Below, piece after piece: positions 47,901-59,035 of a stretch of 64,000 bases of DNA. The stretch spans positions 18,449,630-18,513,629 of the forward strand of contig NC_080722.1 of NCBI RefSeq assembly GCF_019097595.1, given 5' to 3'. The notes under the pieces were generated by a model. It did no database searches. It had not been told where the DNA came from and saw only the letters and a list, made by a program, of their open reading frames with translations. Numbering within the stretch: position 1 is the stretch's first letter; each line of letters starts with the position of its first letter. The DNA comes from Hemibagrus wyckioides. Its lineage: Eukaryota > Chordata > Actinopteri > Siluriformes > Bagridae. The translations under genes and the position numbers were made by a program.

Positions 47901-48324
47901 TTTTTTACATAATGAAGCATACTTTAAGGTTATTATTTTTAAAAAAAAGATATTTTGAAACAGAAACATAAGATTTAGTCCATCAGAAAGGTGTTCATGC
48001 TCAACACTTATATAGAGTTCATCATCTGACCATCACATTAAGCTTACTATATTGCTAAACGGTACATTTTTAGAGCCAAAGGACGATAATTCATGTTCTA
48101 ATATATATATATTTTTGTAGGATTTTTGTGGTAAAATTGTATCATGTACTCATGAACGACTTATGAAAGTAGACACTCCTTAAGAATTTAAGAATTTGTT
48201 GTATTCCTTAAGTATTTCTGTTTTTATCTAGCACACTAGGGCTAATATATTTATAGAAATATTTTTAGAAAAATGGTTCATTATTTTTTTGTTGCTATCT
48301 TCAAAGTAAATGCTGAAATGGGGT
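44963..48324. other. Intergenic, no gene recognised; one candidate conserved block
   Basis: Repeat-poor from 45350 to 47400 apart from a (GT)n at about 46350-46378. The stretch 45355-45520 has balanced composition with a TAATTA word (CTGCTAATTAAG at about 45420) and is a candidate non-coding element. Frames at 45796-46173 and 46451-46795 overlap on both strands and carry no domain. 47440-47475 is T-rich and 47570-48280 very AT-rich. Confidence 0.4.
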
Positions 48325-48606
48325 AAACCCATTTCTGCTCTCTGATTTGCCCCAAGTGCTTGTTCATAAGCATCTAAAATGTGAAGGTGTTTTCTTCAAC
48401 CCCTGAAAGTCTGTGTAAGGTTATCCAACAGAGGGAAAAACAAACATCTCACACTGAAAGCCAGCAGTGTCCTGATTCATTTTATATCAGACTCACAGCC
48501 ATAAAATAATGCATTTGTTTATACTGATCGAAAATATTCCATAAGTCGATTTCCATTCCTCTGGCGTAACGGAACACCAGTGTACTGATAAAATGGGTTA
48601 ATGTCT
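48325..48606 (+). repeat. Dispersed repeat, copy 1 (inverted relative to 58608-58871)
   Basis: It shares with the reverse strand of 58608-58871: AAACCCATTTCTG, CCAAGTGCTTGTTCATAAGC, ATGTGAAGGTGTT, CAACAGAG, CATCTCACACTGA, CATAAAATAA and GGAACACCAGTGTACTG, in the same order. No coding sense and no clear inverted ends; family unknown. Confidence 0.85.
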
Positions 48607-48787
48607 TCGATCAGCAGTTTTTAATCTTTTTATGAGCGCGACCCAGTTTTAAGAATGATAGTGTGTTTCAACCAACCAATTAATAGATAAAGATCCAACT
48701 ATATGTTTCTAACTACTAACTCAGTGGGATGGTTTTGGATAGATGATGTGAAGCGGTTCATTTGTGGCTGAAGAAAAGATTCAACCC

Positions 48788-48956
48788 TTACATTTACTGC
48801 ATTTTGGCAGACACCTTTATCCAGAGCAACTTACATTTTATTTCATTTTACACAGTTGAGGGTTAAGGGCCTTGCTCAGGGGCCCAGCTGTGGCAGCTTG
48901 GTGGACCTGGGATTCAAACTCACACCCTTCCAGTCAGTAGTCCAGCACTGAGCAAC
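48788..48956 (-). mobile_element. tRNA-derived SINE, family B, minus-strand copy
   Basis: On the minus strand it reads from GTGCTGGACTACTGACTGG with the B-box-like GAGTTTGAATCCC, through GGCCCCTGAGCAAGGCCCTT, to the tail TCTGGATAAAGGTGTCTGCC and AAATGCAGTAAATGTAAG. The A-box half of the head is truncated at the right edge. Confidence 0.8.
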
Positions 48957-50104
48957 CATAAGTCTGGCCCTGTACTTGTGCTGTGTTAAATGGCTCCATG
49001 TTTAATCAGTGGATCCAGTTATAATGACTATAAACCAGAATAAACACAGCTTCCACTCAGCAGTTAATTAGTTATATCATGTCACCTGTAGGCGGTACCA
49101 TTAGGCGAGTATTTTATACACTCATTCAAAAAGTTTTCTTGTGACCCCCAGGGTTAAGAACTGTCTCAGAGTATGAAGAGCAAATCCCAGTGTAATTTTT
49201 TAGTATAAAATTGATTACATAATCCAATAAAGGCATTAATATACAGTATATCTGTGATTTGTCTGGTGGATGATGCTATTGTCAGAGATGTTGGTATGAA
49301 AAATGAAGCAACTAATCAGAGATGAGAATGTGAAATAGCATGAATGATAAGATTGAGGTCCGGCTGGAGCTCCAGGTTTCTGTGAGTAAAGGACGGCTTT
49401 GGAATCAAAATTTTGCAATCTGCAGTCCATGTTCAGCATCTGTGCTCAAGGTGCTCCATGGATGACTCAGTACACATTAAAGACAGCACTTTTTTTTGCC
49501 TTCATGGTGCCTAGCAACTGTTATTAAAGAGGGCAAGAAAAAGAGAAAAATGATCAAGAACATAATATTGGCCATCGAATCCAGTCATCAAATTCGAAGA
49601 GACGACTGTGTGGAGGAACGTACAGTAACATCACACTTTCATCAACTCTTCTTCCATGAAAGCCCACGGTTGAAATTTGCGTCCAGCTGTGGCAACATTT
49701 ACGCCTTTTCTCATTTTCTCTCCGCCCCAGGCTTATCTCAGCTCGCCAGATGATTTCGGTTTTGTGGCATTTTAATAAACGTATATAAACAAAATGAACT
49801 TGTCAGTTCCTAGAGGTGCATGGACGCCTGCGCGCCACGTGAGAGGAGCTGTGGAAATGATCCGCCAACAGCAAAAGCCTTTGATCATGAACGATTCAAG
49901 GTTTTCAGCACAGGCTGCTGGTTCGGGATTCTGTGGAGTAGCTTAGGCTTTGACTTCAGAAGAAATGATACAGAATTTTGAATAAAATAATAATAAAGCT
50001 GACTTTTTGGAGTATGGAGTACAATGTTGTTACCATGATATGTGAACTCAAATGTGAAGGTTTAAATAAAAATAATAGAGAAAAATGATTCATTTCAGCA
50101 GCAG

Positions 50105-50105
<1 letters not shown>
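48957..50105. other. Intergenic, no gene recognised
   Basis: No coding exon. The frame at 49496-49753 has no recognised domain. Confidence 0.45.
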
Positions 50106-50178
<73 letters not shown>

Positions 50179-50179
50179 T
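50106..50179. repeat. (AAT)n trinucleotide microsatellite
   Basis: About 24 pure units. The minus-strand frame over it is a poly-Leu artefact. Confidence 0.95.
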
Positions 50180-51568
50180 TATCCTTGTGCAGGTTGTTTT
50201 TTGACTCTGAACACTGAACCAGAATTACAAAACACATGAAATCTGCTGAGGCTAGTAATCATTGTACAATTGTGTGTGTGTGTGTCGGAGCTTGTGCATA
50301 TGTTTATATGGACTCACTCGCTCTGCAGTTTCCAGTCTTTCTTTGGTTTAGTCCTATTTCAGAGGCTTCTAATTAATCATGCATTATTGAAAAATAGAAC
50401 TTGATGAGGTTTTTCTTTTGCTGCAGTCCCAGCAGGTATACATACACACACACACACACACACAAACACACACAGAAAGAGAGAGAGAGAGGGAGAGAGA
50501 GAGAGCACTGAGATTTCTTTCCCTGCAGCATGCCTAAGAGGACATCCAGGGTCACTCATTCTCATGTCCTGCTCTATTCACCATACAGTCTATGCCTGTG
50601 TTTATTGGGCACACTAAATCTTGCTATGTCCAGTGAAATGCTTCTGAACAATCGCACGCAATTCAGGATTAAGACACATGCTGTGCAAAATATTGTCCTT
50701 CAATTGCAACAGCAATCAGACTTGTACATGGGCTGTGGTCCAACCAGGTTGCTTACTGTTATCAGGCTGTTCGACATGTCCACTGAGATTCTCAAGACCA
50801 TACACTGAACCCAATGAGGATTCTAAAAGATGACGAGATTGATCATTACTTCCTACATGCCATCACATCAGCTGTCACGTTTTTATTTCTTTTGATTTTC
50901 CATCTATTTATCAATACATTGATATCAGATAGAAAAGAGGACTTTACTTCACACTGCAAGATTTGGTGATGTTCCAACTTTATTCCCTGCACGCCACAGG
51001 TCCAGATGACCGAGGGAAAGGGAGGAGCAGCTTGCTGCCTCAGTGGGTCATCTGCACTTCCTCTGCTGATACCGAGCTCTCTGTGAGCTCACCGTCTGTT
51101 ACCACACGGCTCACCTGCCACGCCGGCTGCCCGGCCAAGCTGAGGGCACTCTAAGCGTCTGCAGGAGACAAGGGCTTCTACAGAGCCGCGATCCTGTCAG
51201 CCGCCAATGAGGCGCCTGTCACTGATGTCCAGTGAATGAATGAGAACACGGTACATGATGTGCTTGTCATTGGGAATGTTACAGCGTGTAACTAATACAA
51301 ACCTGATGGTTATTTTCTCAGGGCTCAGGCACATGAAGCATTAATTGAAATACGTAGACTGGAACTGATGGATTTTTTCTGATTTTACAGCCTCATGATG
51401 GTGTGATGCTTTATCAGGTTTCAGACAGTTACAGAAGATAATATACAGCTTGTAATGAGCACAACATTGTCAGGATTCAATTATTTTTTTTTTTATAAAA
51501 CTAAATGTAGTATCATTCCGGATCAACAACAGTGGAAAGGAGACAAGTGGAAAATATCACATTTCTGT
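50180..51568. other. Intergenic, no gene recognised
   Basis: It contains (CA)n at about 50442-50474 followed by (GA)n to about 50505. A more GC-rich stretch at 51000-51200 has no sustained conserved frame; the 50530-50808 frame has no domain. Confidence 0.45.
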
Positions 51569-51800
51569 CTGTGTGTGTGTGTGTGTGTGTGTAAGGCTGC
51601 GGGTGTTTTTATAGCTTGTTGGGGACTAAATGTCATTACAAGGATAGGAAAATCTATAGTGGGGACCTTTTTGTTGCTAAGGTTAAGGTCTGGGTTAGAT
51701 TTAGGTGCAGCATAGCATTACTTGAATGCATGAATAATTATGTGTCAATGGAAAGGCAAAACAAAGTTAGACAAGTGTGTGTGTGTGTGTGTGTGTTGGC
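51569..51800 (+). repeat. Dispersed fish repeat bounded by two (GT)n tracts
   Basis: After (GT)n at about 51570-51594 comes TTGGGGACTAAATGTCATTA, CAAGGATAGGAAAATCTATA, GTGGGGACCTTTTTGTTG and the GGTTAAGGTCTGGGTTAG word set of a common teleost dispersed sequence. A second (GT)n lies at about 51775-51797. Confidence 0.6.
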
Positions 51801-54079
51801 TTTTAAATCAAGCGATGTATGAGAATGTTGTTTGCATGGTGTGCTTGTCACCGGGGATGTAACGGTGTACGAATAACGAACGCCCAATAGGACAGCGTTT
51901 CCGGACGCAGAGATAAACAAGCTCAGGCTATTTAGACCAGAACTGATTGATTGGTTCTGATATTTCAACATCGTGATAGCCCGGTTTACTGGCATTGACA
52001 TGATTTCCGATGATGGGAAAGAAAATAAACTCTAAAAGCTAGCTCTGGAATCAGCTCCAGACTACAGTTTCTTATACACGATGATGGACGGGCATCCCAG
52101 TGAGGCTCCGATCCATTTTTTTGTTCCAATCCCAGTTTTAATGGAATCGGCTCTGGATGCGCTGCAACTCTGACCGGAATAATGCTGAAGATGAACGAAC
52201 AAACTGGTCTTGTTTGTCTTGCGTAAAAACATTGAGACTGATCTGATCTGCTCCTCTGATATGGGGAATGTGTAGAAAAGGGCTATGATTGCTATAGAGT
52301 TTTCCAGATGTGGACATTCATTTCACCAAATGCTGATAGACTGCTGATAGTTTTACTTTACAATACACAGCCAGTTTATCCACTGATTTATTGCAGCGCT
52401 GAAGTTTATCAATTACTGGTAAAGAAGCCAAAAAAATTTTTTTTTTATCATATATTTCAGTTCTGCACAGCTTTACATGTGCATACTGTATATCCATGTC
52501 GGGTCACATGATAGCTGACACTAGTCCCTCAACTCTTTAAAACAGGAAGTACTTAAATTAGAGCAGCTTCATTAGGAGGTGTATGAATTGCACAGATGTA
52601 AAATAGCTCATCTCACATCTCACCGTTTTAACAGACCAGGATTAATAACCATCCATGATATGAGCTCAACACTAGATCCATGTCACAATGAAAGAGAAGG
52701 TTGTTTACTGCGTTTACGGCTATACATTTTGGGTGTAAATCAGAGGAGGATTAAGTATTCACTAGACTGGGTCCTAACAGGGGGGCGGAGACTAGGGCAT
52801 GTGAAATAAACAAGATCTTTTTATAGCTAAGTAGCCTTATGAACCCTGAGGGTCAGCAAGATGCAGTTTAGTGCTGATGATCTCTTAAGTTACATTAGAA
52901 AAGCCTTGAGGAGCCAGTTAGTGCAAACACATATAAAGACTTTAATGGTTTTGTTGCCGAGTCTGTAGATGCACCACTGCAGTGAATTACTATAAAAAAA
53001 CAAACTTTTCACTGCCTGTGCTTTATGGTGAAAAGACTGCCGGTCTGATCGGAGATATAGTCAAGGTTACAATTTGAAGCACGCACGCTGTGCACTCCTC
53101 CATTTTACAAAAGCATGACTTAATGGAGAAGATTAGAAATATGAAGCGTTATAAATAACACAGTGAGTTATAGAGCTTTGATGCATGCTCTTCTTCCTCA
53201 ATATGTATGAGAATTGCTGTTTTAGAGAAGGGTAGAGTAATTATTCATTAATTCATCCATTCTTTCTTCTTCAGTAATCTTTTCATTCTGGTCAGGGTCA
53301 CAGTGGATCCGGAGCCCATGCTGGGAACTGTCAGGCATGAACACACCCATGATGGGACACCAGTCCATTTGGGATTAAAATACCACGGAAATGATCCACT
53401 TTTTTTTATGATATTTAATCTCTAGAGACCAGCAGTAACCCATTAGCAGAGGAGTTTAGAATAAAGGTTGGAGGGTAAGAGTGCAAAAGCTGAGCCAGGT
53501 AAAGGTTGGAAGATTAAACAGTGCTGTAAATGTGCATTCAAGTACAATGTAAGGAGAAATCCAGTGTAACTTACAGGGAACGGGTGCAATGTCAAGTCCT
53601 GGAAATAAGGTTGTGTTATTTGTAAAGGTTTGATTTTTTTTATTTTTTTTACAAATACATCAATGAAGAAGGAATGAATCAGTGACTTAAATGTGAAGTT
53701 ATAAAAGCATGAATCCGGATGTTGGTGACTTTTAGACTAAGTAGAAGTTGATTAGTGTGGTACTGAGGACATAAAGAAACATGCTTTTCATTACTGACCT
53801 GAAAAATAAACAGAAACAAGGTTGATATGACATTAGAGCAATTAGGCAATCAGTGGGTCATTTTCGAAATGAGTGTTATTTGTTTAGATCAGGATCCATA
53901 ACAAAGCCGCTTATGGAGAAGCCAGAGCCAGAGGTGAGTATCACCTGCATTAAGGTTGCTTGACTGTGGAGAATATAGATGATAAACAGAGGAGATCATT
54001 AGTCAGCACTATACTGTGGACAGAAACCGGACTGGACAAGCTGCTAGTGGCAGGATTGGTTTATTGGTGATTCAATTCA
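51801..54079. other. Intergenic; one small SINE-like piece
   Basis: A family C SINE-like fragment in reverse orientation lies at about 53278-53372 (CAGGGTCACAGTGGATCCGG, then GATGGGACACCAGTCCATTT). No coding exon was recognised. Confidence 0.45.
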
Positions 54080-54228
54080 TTTCGATTTCAACCCTTTTAT
54101 CTGGAGCAACTTGCATTTTATTTCATTTTTATACAACTGAGCACTTCAGAGTTAAGGGCCTTGCTCAGGGGTCCAGCAGTGGCATCTTGATGGACTTGGG
54201 ATTTGAACTCAAAACCTTCTGATCCTTC
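54080..54228 (-). mobile_element. tRNA-derived SINE, family B, minus-strand copy
   Basis: On the minus strand it carries a good B box (GAGTTCAAATCCC at about 54208-54196), the body with CCCCTGAGCAAGGCCCTTAA, and a tail with AAATGCAAGTTGCTCCAGAT. The A-box half of the head is lost at the junction with the next repeat. Confidence 0.8.
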
Positions 54229-54239
54229 TGTTTCTCCGT

Positions 54240-54380
54240 AAAGCACTTTTTAATAATAGATTTTGTCACAAAGCAGATTTACAGAAATATAATAACTCAG
54301 GATTACCAAATTGAAATGTGTCCCTAATGAGCAAGCGAGAGGTGACGATCAACCTAGCAGTAGAAATCAAAGATTTGAAG
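54240..54380 (+). repeat. Dispersed repeat, family D, partial copy
   Basis: It carries AAGCACTTTTTAATAATAGA, CACAAAGCAGATTTACAGAA and CCCTAATGAGCAAGCGAGAG with GTGACG. These words recur in order at 61986-62300 and partly at 56166-56250. A short deletion removes the part after GTGACG here. Confidence 0.8.
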
Positions 54381-54930
54381 TAGCTGGATGACGCAAAGGA
54401 AAAGAGTTCACTCTCATCTGCCTCTGCGAGTTTGAATACCGACAATGCCACAGCCGTTTTGTGGCGGAAGTCCAGGAGAGCAAAACTGACTGTGCGGTCA
54501 GGGTGGGAGGGGTAACATACTCTCTCTCCTGTGTCACTCACAGTGATACACAGCCAATCACAGGCACATACATGCAGGATAGCGCTTTCCTTCAAGTGTG
54601 TTGACATGAGACGATGCATGAGAGCAGGTCACACAGAATGGCTTCACGTGTCTCGGAGGAAGCATGAGTTAGCTAGCACCATCCTCCCTGCTTGCTAGTT
54701 TCATCGTTTGATAGTGGAGTGGAAATTGGGGAGAATAAATGAACAGTTATAGATGGCTTAAGTGTGTTATTCCACTTATACCAGAGTGACTTACTAACAG
54801 TTATTAACATTCATTAACAAACATGTTGCACACTTTAATGGGTTATAGATAGATTTAAGTTTATGGAACAAGTTTGTTCCTGTTCTTGCTAATGTTATAA
54901 TAATATCATTCCTCATCAGCCTCTCTCTCT
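54381..54930. other. Intergenic, no gene recognised
   Basis: No repeat family or coding exon named. Confidence 0.45.
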
Positions 54931-55129
54931 TAATCTCTTTCTGTCTGTGTGTCTGTCTGTTTGTCTCTCTCATTCTTGCTGTCTGTCTACCTCCCTCTCT
55001 CACTGTCTGTCTCTCTGTCTGTCTGTCTGTCTCCCTCTCTCTCTTTCTCTCTCACTGTCTGTCTGTCTCTCTTGCTGTCTGTCAGTCTGTTTGTATCTTT
55101 TTCTGTCTGTCTGTCTGTTTGTATCATTT

Positions 55130-55184
<55 letters not shown>

Positions 55185-55232
55185 GTCTGGCTGTCTCTCT
55201 CTCTCTCACTGTCTGTCTGTCTTTCTTTCTCG

Positions 55233-55263
<31 letters not shown>

Positions 55264-55402
55264 GCTGTCTGTCTGTCTCTCTCCGTCTCACTGTCTGTCT
55301 GTCTCTCTCTCTGTCTGTATGTCTGTCGGTCTCTGTCTCTAACTGTCTGTCTCTCTGTCTCTAAATACTAATTGTCCAACATGTTTTTTGTTATCCTTCC
55401 TT

Positions 55403-55439
<37 letters not shown>
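54931..55439. repeat. (TCTG)n/(TC)n pyrimidine-rich satellite
   Basis: About 440 bp of interspersed CTGT and CT units at 54931-55372, then a 38 bp gap of ordinary sequence and a pure (CT)n at about 55408-55438. Four long frames over it encode only Cys-Leu-Ser repeats. The words ACTAATTGTCCAACATGTT occur on both sides of the second tract (about 55366 and 55450), so a small tandem duplication is included. Confidence 0.95.
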
Positions 55440-55440
<1 letters not shown>

Positions 55441-56165
55441 AAAGCAAAGACTAATTGTCCAACATGTTGTTTATTATTTTTTCATTTACAGCAGCAAACA
55501 TGGCTTTAGTTAGTATTAACAGAATGGCTAGAATGGATACTAGAGCTGTAATAAGATGAGTAAACAGTATTCAGGGCATCCTGGCAGTTAAATAAGCGGC
55601 CACTGTAAGTCACGGTATGTATAGTAAAGCTCAAGAGGCTTTACCTGCTGATTTCATAACATAAAGTTCTGGAGTGTAAAAAGGATAGAACCGGTAAAAG
55701 CAGAGCCACAGAGTCTCTTGTACATGTCGTTCTGACAGTCTAAACTGCCAAACTGTCAAAACTGCTTGATTAGTGTACGACTACATGTTCCAGCAAGCCT
55801 GCAAGAACTTGGCAGTTAAGTGACTTGCAGCGGCACAACAACATCAGTGAAATGACAGCTGAAGTTCCACTTTACTTGTAATAAGCCAACATCCCAAGAC
55901 TTCTCCTTAGAAATATCCAATTTTTCTGTTTTTTTTGCTCTCTCTCTCTCTGTAACCAGGTTGGAACACAGGGGATTATAGTGTCAGTTAGGCATCTAAA
56001 CTAAATCATATGAATACATTGTGTGGAATGAACAGATAATGTGTCGGATAAAATACATAAAATGCGTCAGATTTCGTAAGAAAGAGGTTCATGAGGCGTC
56101 TGGTTGAGACTAGCAGTGTGTATCGTGACTGGGATGTCACGTATGGGAGAGTGCAGAGTGACCAT
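55440..56165. other. Intergenic, no gene recognised
   Basis: No coding exon. A (CT)n of about 14 bp lies at 55937-55950. Confidence 0.45.
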
Positions 56166-56250
56166 TCATTCCATATCACATTTATATGTATCCCTAATGA
56201 GCAAGCGAGAGGTGACGGAGACGAGCCTATCAACCTAGGAGTAGAAATAA
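56166..56250 (+). repeat. Dispersed repeat, family D, short piece
   Basis: It carries CCCTAATGAGCAAGCGAGAG, GTGACGGAG, CCTATCAACCTAGGAGTAGA, matching 54325-54365 closely, including the CAACCTAG(C/G)AGTAGAAAT(A/C)AAA extension not seen in the 62 kb copy. Confidence 0.8.
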
Positions 56251-58607
56251 AAGTAGTTATATGGGCTTTTTATATGGGTTTGGTCATTTTGTAAATTATT
56301 CAACATTTAAATTTCCCAAGCAGACACAAACACAAATAATAACTCAAAAAAAAACCCAGTCTTGCACAGATTCTTAGCTGGGCCCGAATATGAACTCGAG
56401 TAAAGTAGCTGAGGTTGAGGAAGTGTCAGAGCCGGAGCTCACACACCATGCTGACACTGCTGGCATTTCTGTGTCTGTTTTTTTTCCAGTGTTCTAACTC
56501 AAGCCAAAGCCTTAAACACAGATTTAATTGGGCATACTATCTGTCCTGGCTGCTTGTAATACGGCTCGTCTCACTACACACAGCAGAGCTACAGCGGATC
56601 AGGAGTCTTAGTGGTTTTATGGGGAATATTTATGCCGTGTCACTTCTCTATATATCCTGGGAAGTCATAAGATTGGGTTTTTGCCAAGGCTAGCACTGGT
56701 AACATCTTCATCTTCTACAGGATCACTTCAGGAAGCGCTGAATGGTAGTTAATAGTTATTAATATAACACTGTTCTATTTATCAGTAAACATAGTTTATG
56801 TAAATCTTGTCTGCATTTTTATTTTTATTTATTTATTTTTTACTTATCCTTCAGTACACAAAGAACAAACAATGCAGCTTGGGAGCTTAGTGTCCATCTG
56901 TCGCTGCTTCTGTCATCTGGTTTAATATTAGGAAAGCTGCTGAATGCTTTTAAGAAATAATGCCTTGTGATGTTGGCAGCTACAAAATCAGGTTAACATT
57001 GCTGTTATGATTTATCTCTCAGGGAAATCCAATTCTGGATAACAGAATATGAGTGAGCGTGTGTGTAAAAGAAACAGACAGACAGGAGAAAGAAAAGAAA
57101 TATGATGCAACCCTGATCTCCCAGACCCGAGCGATGGTATTTTTGTGTATGAATAAGAGGCGATGAGGTGCTACGTGACATTGGCATATTTTCGCAAAAT
57201 GGATTTGGTTCCTTGTTGCTTTTTTAAATAACCAGGAGGCGATTATTCAAAGCAAAGAGCCTTTAGTACAGCTAGGGGGAAATAATTACTGCATGTATGA
57301 ATTAAATGCAGACCTTGCATGCTGTACATGTCTAGGAATGGGAAAGAAGAGAAGAGAGAAATGGCATTGTACTGGAGACTATATTCTCCTTTCCTCATGA
57401 GATGTTCCAGCAAGGTCACTATTCAAATACAATTTACTACAAGGAGCAGGTTTGGGCTCTTAGATCCCACTGATAGACTGAAAGAGGGATTTGGGAGGAA
57501 AATGAGCAGAACTCTAGATTATCATTCCTGTCAGTTGCTCAGCGAGGGCATGAGGACGGCGCTTCGTCCTACCCTGAACCACGCTCGCCCCTACAGCGCT
57601 TTCTCCCAATAGTCTCTCTCCTCGCTGCCAGCTAGAACACTTTCAAAGTTATTTAGTCTGTGTAGGGGTTCTGCCGACTTCATGCCCTGCCCGATTCCAG
57701 CACTAAATTCATGATACAACTTGAAAGGAAATGGGTTTGATCTGAAGTGTGCTGGTGCTGATGTAATGAACTGCAAGAGCAGAACGACTGGGGAAAAGAA
57801 TAGCGTATAAACGAGCCGGGATATTAAAATCCACGCCGAGATATCCTATAATACATCCAGCACATCTGTTCTGTTCTGTTCCGTTGTACAGACGTTTTAG
57901 GCTTATTTCAGTGTAATATGTGGCCTTAATAATCTCATGCATTCGCAGCAGAACTGTAACAGATGCAAAATTTTGCAGCAGGGGGTCATTTGGACCAGAG
58001 AAGATCATAAATTTCTGCCCCACTCATAAGCAATACAACACACTTTTCATACTGTATGGTTTCATTATGGTAGCAGTCATTGCGAAAGAAATTAGCTGCG
58101 GTTAGCAGAGCCTGGGCTGGCTAGCGTTGTGACGGGAACAGCTGTCAGTCTGAACAGAAGGTCCAAACATCTCCTTATTCTACTACACTGGGTTAGCAAA
58201 TACCTCTAAACTAGCTTTTGTACATGTTTGATGTACATCTGTATCTGCAGTATCACATTTAGTCGCACACACACACACACACACACACAAATGGCGATAG
58301 CTAGCCGATACTAACAAGGAAGAACAACTCGCCTCAGCTAAGCAGGGTTTCTTTTATAAACTTTAGAGCATTCAATGGATTCATTCGTATTTCTGGTCAT
58401 CTAAAAGAAATGAAATTAAGTCCATGCATGAATTCAGTGAAACTCAATCCTCTGAAGAAATTTCATGTCTGAAATATCTGCTCTTTAATATTGGCTTTTG
58501 CATCACTCACTGTTCACTCTTCCTCTTCTTAACCTCCCCAAGCAGCATCATATTTTAATTTTTAATAAATATTCTTGCTATATAGCTTTCGACCCCAGAA
58601 TTTTGTC
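56251..58607. other. Intergenic, no gene recognised
   Basis: A (CA)n of about 26 bp lies at 58265-58290. Frames at 57319-57612 and 57709-58023 lack domains. 57000-57800 is repeat-poor. Confidence 0.45.
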
Positions 58608-58871
58608 TTTAACCCTTTTTACCAGTACACTGGTGTTCCAGTCTGCCAGCAGAATGAACATCGACCTATAGGACGTTTTCAATCAGTGTAAACAAGTAAG
58701 TTATTTTATGACTGCAAGTCTGATATGAAATGATTCGGACTCAGTGTGAGATGAATTTAGCTGCTTTTCTCTCTGTTGGGACAGTGATTTTAGTGGTTAA
58801 AGATAACACCTTCACATTGTAGATGCTTATGAACAAGCACTTGGAGCATTTCAAAGAACAGAAATGGGTTT
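58608..58871 (-). repeat. Dispersed repeat, copy 2 (inverted relative to 48325-48606)
   Basis: The reverse strand aligns in order with 48325-48606 over its full length; the pair is clearly diverged. It ends about 65 bp before the transposon fragment that leads into the minisatellite. Confidence 0.85.
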
Positions 58872-58935
58872 GATATCCACCATTCATAATAAAATCCGAA
58901 AACAAAATAGAGCTAAAAAGTCCACACTCACAAGC

Positions 58936-59014
58936 AATAAAGTTAGATACACAATGTCCTACTTCCTGTATATCTTAAGTGACAGATGTCTTGTCCAATT
59001 TGTCTGTATTGTCA
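58936..59014 (+). mobile_element. Fragment of the hAT-like MITE seen at 41993-42716
   Basis: AATAAAGTTAGATACACA, TCCTACTTC(C/T)TGTATATCTT, AGTGACAGA(T/G)GTCT, TGTCCAAT then TTTGTCTG(T/A)ATTGTC correspond to 42508-42630 of the intact copy, with about 42 bp deleted between TCCAAT and TTTGTCTG. The outer end (GCACTTCTCAGCCGC) is absent; its place is taken by the minisatellite. Confidence 0.8.
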
Positions 59015-59035
59015 TTTTTTTTATTATTTATTTAT

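Noticed and set aside
54947..55371. Cys-Leu-Ser repeat proteins of 131-140 residues
   Set aside because: Direct translation of a (TCTG)n/(TC)n satellite; open in overlapping frames.
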